Positions 4,743 through 8,787 of a stretch of DNA of 8,787 bases are shown here, one piece after another. The stretch spans positions 1 to 8,787 of the forward strand of contig JAJQGQ010000225.1 of assembly GCA_021200395.1 (NCBI GenBank). Direction: 5' to 3'. Position 1 is the stretch's first letter. The number at the start of each line of letters is the position of its first letter. The stretch is from Erysipelotrichaceae bacterium. Lineage in GTDB: Bacteria > Bacillota_I > Bacilli_A > Erysipelotrichales > Coprobacillaceae. The notes below the pieces were generated by a model. That model did not search any database and was not told the DNA's origin. It saw only the letters and a list, made by a program, of their open reading frames with translations. Both the position numbers and the translations under genes were made by a program.

Positions 4743-5964
4743 TTTAACAAAATTAGAGAAGTATTGGATATTGTATGATGTGGGTAATAGTGCTTTTACT
4801 TTAATGGTAGCAACTATTGTACCGATTTATTTTAATTATTTGGCAGGACTAGCCAATATTAGTGAAACAGATTATTTAGCATATTGGGGATATGCTGCTT
4901 CACTTACAACTTTAATTGTAGCTATTATTGGTCCAGTATTAGGTACAATAGTGGATACAAAAGGTTATAAGAAACCGATATTTACAATAAGTATGATGGT
5001 TGGGGTTATTGGTTTAGCTATTTTATCGGTTCCAACTTCATGGATTGTATTTTTAACAATCTTTGTGATAGCGAAAGTTGGTTATAGTGCAAGTTTAATA
5101 TTTTATGATTCAATGTTACTAGATGTAACAACTGAAGAGAGAATGGATAATGTTTCTTCAGCTGGTTATGCTTGGGGATATATTGGAAGTTGTATTCCTT
5201 TTGTATTAGCTTTAGCTTTGGTATTAATGTATGATTCTATTGGTTTAAGTTTTAATGTGGCAATGGCAATAGCTTTCCTTATTAATGCTATATGGTGGTT
5301 AGGAATGACATTACCGTTACTTAAAAACTATGAACAAAAACATTACATTGATAGACCAAAGCATCCTATAAAAGAAAGCTTTGGTAGATTAGCTCATTCA
5401 CTTTCTGAATTAAAAGAAGATAAGAAAGTCTTATTATTCTTAATAGCATTTTTCTTTTACATCGATGGTGTTTATACTATCATTGATATGGCCACTGCTT
5501 ATGGTAGTGCATTAGGACTAGATACAACAGGTTTATTATTAGCTTTATTAACGACTCAAATTGTTGCTTTTCCATTTGCTTTATTATTTGGTTATTTATC
5601 TAAGAAATATAAAACAGATTTATTAATACAAATATGTATTATAGCTTATACAGGTATTGCTTTATTTGCAATCCAATTAGATCAGCAATGGGAATTCTGG
5701 GTATTAGCTGTATGTGTTGGTATGTTCCAAGGTGGTATTCAAGCTTTATCTCGTTCTTATTTTGCGAAAATTATTCCTCCTGAAAAATCTGGTGAATATT
5801 TTGGATTATTTGATATTTGTGGTAAAGGTGCATCTTTTTTAGGAACTTCTTTGGTTAGTATTGTTACTCAGTTAACAGGACATATGAATTTAGGTGTTGG
5901 TGTTATCTCAGTAATGTTTATTATTGGTATATTCTTTTTTAGAAGACAAGCTGGAGTTGAGTAA
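4735..5964 (+). CDS. UMF1/Atg22-type MFS transporter
   Basis: This 409-residue integral membrane protein has about 12 predicted helices. The N-terminal motif YDVGNSAF (14-21) is the signature of the UMF1 family (PF11700, relatives of yeast Atg22). The loop VDTKGYKKP (73-81) corresponds to MFS motif A. Further family blocks are GVYTIIDMATAYGSALGLD (245-263) and QGGIQALSRSYFAKIIPPE (332-350), followed by SGEYFGLFDICGKGASFLG (352-370). Yeast Atg22 exports amino acids from the vacuole; bacterial substrates are unknown. I chose ATG 4735. AAGAGG (4725-4730) precedes it, and the family motif then lies at the usual distance from the N-terminus. The upstream ATG at 4714 is in frame but has no ribosome site and would add seven unconserved residues. 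The start lies inside the phospholipase-like gene (8-base overlap). The stop codon is the loop of a terminator hairpin. Confidence 0.92.
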   Translation: MSNLTKLEKYWILYDVGNSAFTLMVATIVPIYFNYLAGLANISETDYLAYWGYAASLTTLIVAIIGPVLGTIVDTKGYKKPIFTISMMVGVIGLAILSVPTSWIVFLTIFVIAKVGYSASLIFYDSMLLDVTTEERMDNVSSAGYAWGYIGSCIPFVLALALVLMYDSIGLSFNVAMAIAFLINAIWWLGMTLPLLKNYEQKHYIDRPKHPIKESFGRLAHSLSELKEDKKVLLFLIAFFFYIDGVYTIIDMATAYGSALGLDTTGLLLALLTTQIVAFPFALLFGYLSKKYKTDLLIQICIIAYTGIALFAIQLDQQWEFWVLAVCVGMFQGGIQALSRSYFAKIIPPEKSGEYFGLFDICGKGASFLGTSLVSIVTQLTGHMNLGVGVISVMFIIGIFFFRRQAGVE

Positions 5965-5976
5965 TCAACTCTTTTT
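5954..5976 (+). terminator. intrinsic terminator whose loop contains the stop codon
   Basis: A 7-bp stem pairs GAGTTGA (5954-5960) with TCAACTC (5965-5971) around a GTAA (GNRA-type) loop at 5961-5964 and is followed by TTTTT (5972-5976). The TAA stop of the transporter (5962-5964) lies in the loop. An alternative hairpin, ATCAAC (5964-5969) with GTTGAT (5977-5982), uses the right arm of the terminator and would exclude it. Confidence 0.82.
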
Positions 5977-5977
5977 G

Positions 5978-6006
5978 TTGATACTTATTTTATAAATTGA
6001 TACAAT
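5978..6006 (+). promoter_or_regulatory. promoter of the C_GCAxxG_C_C gene
   Basis: TTGATA (5978-5983) and TACAAT (6001-6006) are separated by exactly 17 bases and each box is one base from consensus. The predicted start near 6013 coincides with the first base of the AAGGAG ribosome site (6013-6018), giving a leader of about 15 bases. The -35 box lies two bases after the T tail of the preceding terminator. Confidence 0.75.
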
Positions 6007-6027
6007 TTGGATAAGGAGCGATGAAAT

Positions 6028-6444
6028 ATGGATATTGAAGAAAGAGTAAGTATTGCTAGAAATGCACATAAAGAAGGTTATAATTGTACACAAGCTGTGA
6101 TTTGTGGTTATTTAGATTTATTTGATATTCCTAAAGAAGAAGCTATGAAGATGGCTTATGGTTTAGGTAGAGGTGTTGGTGGAACATATGAGATTTGCGG
6201 AACAATAACAGGTGGTGCTATGGTATTAGGTGAAGTGTTAACGGATGGAAAAGCAAGTCCGCAAACTAAAAAGGAAATTTACGCTACAGTTAAACAATTA
6301 GTGGATGAGTTTGAAGAACGTCATCACGCTGTTACTTGTGGTGAATTATTGGGTATAAGAAAAACCGACAAGGATGTTATAAAATTACCTTGTCGAGATA
6401 TGGTTGAAGAAGTTGTAAGAATGTTAGAAAAGTACGTTATCTAA
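6028..6444 (+). CDS. C_GCAxxG_C_C family protein, probable redox or metal-binding protein
   Basis: This 138-residue soluble protein matches the C_GCAxxG_C_C family (PF09719), common in anaerobes and named for its conserved cysteines. Visible elements are YNCTQAVICGYLD (18-30; Cys20 and Cys26), YGLGRGVGG (44-52), CGTITGGAMVLG (57-68; Cys57), TCGELLG (103-109; Cys104) and LPCRDMV (120-126; Cys122). The first Ala of the family GCA-x-x-G block is Thr here. The biochemical role is unproven; a redox or metal-linked function is usually proposed because of the cysteines. AAGGAG (6013-6018) is 9 bases before ATG 6028. Another ATG at 6021 is out of frame and stops after five codons. The gene has its own promoter, and its last 8 bases overlap the 3' end of the aldehyde dehydrogenase gene on the other strand. 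Confidence 0.9.
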   Translation: MDIEERVSIARNAHKEGYNCTQAVICGYLDLFDIPKEEAMKMAYGLGRGVGGTYEICGTITGGAMVLGEVLTDGKASPQTKKEIYATVKQLVDEFEERHHAVTCGELLGIRKTDKDVIKLPCRDMVEEVVRMLEKYVI

Positions 6445-6456
6445 CAAACATTCTTA
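6416..6456. repeat. bulged inverted repeat over the convergent gene overlap
   Basis: TAAGAATGTT (6416-6425) and AACATTCTTA (6447-6456) are perfect 10-bp inverted arms. They extend to 12 pairs (AG 6426-6427 with CT 6441-6442) if AACA (6443-6446) is bulged; this bulge is one unit of a tandem AACAAACA. The 13-base loop contains the minus-strand stop codon and the first bases of the overlap. Neither side has a clear T tract, so it is not a classical terminator, but it may slow or end transcription from both genes. Confidence 0.55.
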
Positions 6457-7807
6457 TCAGTTTATCTTTTAAATTGTTGAGTGGATAGTAACGCATTGGC
6501 AAATCAATCCATCTTGCTTTTTTGACAATGCTGCGTGTATGAGAGAAGGTATTAAAGCTTTTTTTACCATGGTAAGAACCCATACCACTATTACCTACGC
6601 CACCAAAACCTAGTTTTGAAGTGGCCAGATGAATAATAGTATCATTAATACATCCACCACCAAAACTACATGATTGAAGCAATTTATTTTGGATGTTTCT
6701 ATGAGATGAAAAAATATAAAATGCTAATGGTTTTTCTCTACTATTAACAAATTCAATAACTTCATCAATATTGTTATAAGTAATAATTGGTAAAATAGGA
6801 CCAAATATTTCTTCCTGCATAAGTGGATTATTAGTATCATTGATGGATACTAATGTAGGAGCTATTTTTAAAGTAGAAGGATTACTATTGCCACCACAAA
6901 GTATATCTTGATTTTCTAATAAGTGATTAAGTCTATCAAAATGTTTTTGATTGATGATTTTAACAAGTTGTTCATGTTCTATTGGTTCTTCACCAAAGAA
7001 TTCATGAATAACTTTTTTCATGTAACTTACAAAATCATCTTTTAATTCTTCTCTTATCAGCAAATAATCAGGAGCTACACATGTTTGTCCTGCATTTAAA
7101 AACTTACCCCATGCGATACGTTTAACTGCTAATTTTAAACTCTTGCCATCATCTACAATACATGGACTTTTTCCACCAAGTTCCAATGTTACTGGAGTTA
7201 AATACTTACTAGCTTTTTCCATAACTAAATGTCCTACATTCACGCTACCTGTAAAGAATATATAATCAAAACGTTGTTCTAATAGTGCTGTATTTTCTTC
7301 TCTTCCACCTTCAACAACACAAACATATTTTGGATCACATGTTTCGTTAATCATTTTATATATGACATGAGAAACATGAGGTGCATAAGCACTCGGTTTG
7401 ATAATAACACAATTCCCAGCCGCAATAGCACCTATAGCTGGTTCCATTGATAACATAAAAGGATAATTCCAAGGACTCATAATAAGTGTAACACCATAAG
7501 GTTCAGCATATTCAAAGCTTGTTCCATAAAATTGGGCTAGAGGTGTCCATGTATAATGCTTTTTAGACCAATGTTTGATATGTCTTAATTGATAGTTTAA
7601 TTCAGATAATGTTAATCCAACTTCACACATATAAGATTCTACTTCACCTTTATTTAAATCAGCTTTTAATGCACCTAATATTTCAGCTTCATTATCTCTA
7701 ATCCATTGTCTTATTTTCTTAAGTGTTTTTATTCTTACATTGATATCTTTCGTTTCATTAGTATAAAAATATGTCCTTTGATTATTAACTATATCTTTAA
7801 TATCCAT
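6437..7807 (-). CDS. aldehyde dehydrogenase, class 3-like (ALDH3)
   Basis: This 456-residue soluble enzyme should oxidise an aldehyde to the acid with NAD(P). The catalytic Cys243 lies in FLNAGQTCVAPDY (237-249), the general base Glu209 in TLELGGKSP (207-215), the oxyanion Asn114 in MSPWNYPF (110-117), the cofactor-binding Lys137 in VIIKPS (134-139), and the conserved Glu333/Phe335 in QEEIFGP (331-337). The length, the late block FGGVGNSGMGSYHG (401-414) and SFNTFSHTRSIVKK (417-430) point to the ALDH3 group, which includes fatty and aromatic aldehyde dehydrogenases. AGGAGG (7818-7813, minus strand) lies 5 bases before ATG 7807. The first 11 bases overlap the end of the alcohol dehydrogenase gene, indicating one operon and translational coupling. 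The aldehyde is probably the product or substrate of that enzyme. Downstream the gene overlaps the convergent C_GCAxxG_C_C gene by 8 bases. Confidence 0.95.
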   Translation of the reverse strand: MDIKDIVNNQRTYFYTNETKDINVRIKTLKKIRQWIRDNEAEILGALKADLNKGEVESYMCEVGLTLSELNYQLRHIKHWSKKHYTWTPLAQFYGTSFEYAEPYGVTLIMSPWNYPFMLSMEPAIGAIAAGNCVIIKPSAYAPHVSHVIYKMINETCDPKYVCVVEGGREENTALLEQRFDYIFFTGSVNVGHLVMEKASKYLTPVTLELGGKSPCIVDDGKSLKLAVKRIAWGKFLNAGQTCVAPDYLLIREELKDDFVSYMKKVIHEFFGEEPIEHEQLVKIINQKHFDRLNHLLENQDILCGGNSNPSTLKIAPTLVSINDTNNPLMQEEIFGPILPIITYNNIDEVIEFVNSREKPLAFYIFSSHRNIQNKLLQSCSFGGGCINDTIIHLATSKLGFGGVGNSGMGSYHGKKSFNTFSHTRSIVKKARWIDLPMRYYPLNNLKDKLIRMFVR

Positions 7808-8787
7808 AATATCCTCCTAATATATCTAATATATCTTGCTTTGTGACATTCTTAGCGTTGACTATCATAGCCCCATCATTCATTGCCTTTTCTACAATCA
7901 AATCTATAAATTCATTAAGATTATCAATATCTAATAAGGATATTGGAAGGTTAGTTTGATTATGCAATTCATGTTGTAATGTTTCAATGCATTCAATTGT
8001 CTTGATAGCACGTTTATCTAGTGGTGTAGAAGCATATAAATCACTGCCACCAACATATAATAGTAATTCCCCATATAAATCCTTGCATTCATCTAAATTA
8101 AACTTCATACAAGGGACTAGCAACATACTCATGGCATCTCCATGAGGAATATGACAAACAGCTCCCAATGCATGACCAATACCATGAACAACACCCACCA
8201 TAGAATTAGAAAAGGCACAACCCGCATTATATGATGCCACCGCTAAAGCCAATCTTCCTTGTTTATCTTTAGGATTAGAAATAACCTTATTGATATTGTT
8301 GAATATCATCTGTATAGCAGAAGTAGCATAAATATCACTTATAGGATTTTTACCTGAACAGCTATAAGCTTCTATTGCATGCGTTAAGGCATCTACAGCT
8401 GTAGACGCTGTCGTTTTCAATGGTAAGGATAAAGTCATATGACTATCAATCAATGCCATATGTGGTTGCATGTGTTCAGATATAATTTCCATTTTGATAT
8501 TCTTGTTAGGATTAGAAATAACTGCAACTGCAGTTGCTTCACTACCAGTACCACTAGTAGTAGGAATGACAAAGAAAGGTATTTCTTCAACTTTCTTTAA
8601 AATCTCAAAACCTACAATATCTTCAAAATGCTTTGCCTTTTGGCTAATCATTAAAAATGCTCCTTTAGCACTATCAATAACACTTCCTCCACCCACTGCA
8701 ATAATACCATCACAATGATTTTCTTTATATGTTTTCACGATATCTTCTATTACATATGTTGATGAATCAACAGGTATATTACTATAT
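7797..8787 (-). CDS. iron-containing alcohol dehydrogenase (5' end outside the window)
   Basis: The frame stays open to the window edge, so the GTG at 8738 is not a credible start. The 16 residues before it (YSNIPVDSSTYVIEDI) fit the family well. About 329 residues are visible and roughly 50-60 N-terminal ones are missing from a family of about 380-390. Counting from the codon at 8738: GGGSVID (16-22) binds the NAD(P) phosphates, PTTSGTGSEATA (59-70) is the conserved Fe-ADH block, and the metal ligands are Asp116 and His120 (DALTHAIEAYS), His185 (VHGIGHALGA) and His199 (IPHGDAMS). The Asp-His (4) and His-His (14) spacings match the FucO-type enzymes. It should interconvert a primary alcohol and an aldehyde with NAD(P)H. 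Its stop overlaps the aldehyde dehydrogenase start by 11 bases. The plus-strand open frame at 8470-8718 is a shadow of this gene. The promoter is not visible. Confidence 0.94.
   Translation of the reverse strand, partial: YSNIPVDSSTYVIEDIVKTYKENHCDGIIAVGGGSVIDSAKGAFLMISQKAKHFEDIVGFEILKKVEEIPFFVIPTTSGTGSEATAVAVISNPNKNIKMEIISEHMQPHMALIDSHMTLSLPLKTTASTAVDALTHAIEAYSCSGKNPISDIYATSAIQMIFNNINKVISNPKDKQGRLALAVASYNAGCAFSNSMVGVVHGIGHALGAVCHIPHGDAMSMLLVPCMKFNLDECKDLYGELLLYVGGSDLYASTPLDKRAIKTIECIETLQHELHNQTNLPISLLDIDNLNEFIDLIVEKAMNDGAMIVNAKNVTKQDILDILGGYYGY

Noticed and set aside
8470..8718. 82-codon open frame on the plus strand
   Set aside because: It is antisense to the conserved core of the iron alcohol dehydrogenase (GGGS and SGTGSE blocks) and has no ribosome site of its own.
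1..8787. Search for CRISPR repeats, tRNA or rRNA genes, insertion sequences, toxin-antitoxin pairs and defence genes
   Set aside because: No regularly spaced repeats, no clover-leaf-like sequence, no transposase motifs and no recognisable defence domains were seen on either strand by reading. This was not a computed search.

Overview
The window looks like chromosomal DNA from an AT-rich (roughly 30% GC, judged by eye) low-GC Firmicute. Strong AAGGAGG-type ribosome binding sites, sigma-A-like promoters, very short intergenic gaps and the gene content (C_GCAxxG_C_C redox-like protein, UMF1 transporter, fermentative iron alcohol dehydrogenase) fit a gut anaerobe of the Erysipelotrichia/Coprobacillaceae or a related clostridial group. 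TGA is used as a stop (3124-3126) and tryptophan is encoded by TGG, which argues against a Mycoplasma-type code. The placement is an inference; there is no rRNA or other marker gene here.

Layout. 1-59: 3' tail of a probable membrane protein. 68-829: alpha/beta hydrolase, ending in its own terminator. 896-1423: GNAT acetyltransferase with its own extended -10 promoter. 1449-1580: decayed C-terminal fragment of a GH1 6-phospho-beta-glucosidase, followed by a strong terminator. 1656-3126: near-consensus promoter and a tight three-gene operon (four-helix membrane protein, class I methyltransferase, small conserved charged protein). 3308-3838 (minus): nitroreductase, sharing a 118-base divergent promoter region with the next operon. 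3957-5964: zinc-dependent phospholipase C-like protein overlapping a UMF1-type MFS transporter by 8 bases. 6028-6444: C_GCAxxG_C_C protein. 6437-8787 (minus): class 3-like aldehyde dehydrogenase preceded by an iron-containing alcohol dehydrogenase whose 5' end lies outside the window.

How the genes work together. The alcohol and aldehyde dehydrogenases overlap by 11 bases and probably interconvert an alcohol, an aldehyde and an acid using NAD(P). The phospholipase-like protein and the transporter are probably translationally coupled; their shared substrate is unknown. The membrane protein, methyltransferase and small protein form one transcription unit of unknown purpose. The remaining genes are single metabolic or housekeeping accessory genes.

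I saw no RNA gene, CRISPR array, insertion sequence, toxin-antitoxin pair, phage gene or recognised defence system. The window is mostly ordinary. Points worth a second look are the GH1 gene remnant, terminators built over stop codons, promoters that fire almost on top of the ribosome binding site, a bulged inverted repeat over a convergent gene overlap, and two conserved uncharacterised proteins in one operon.
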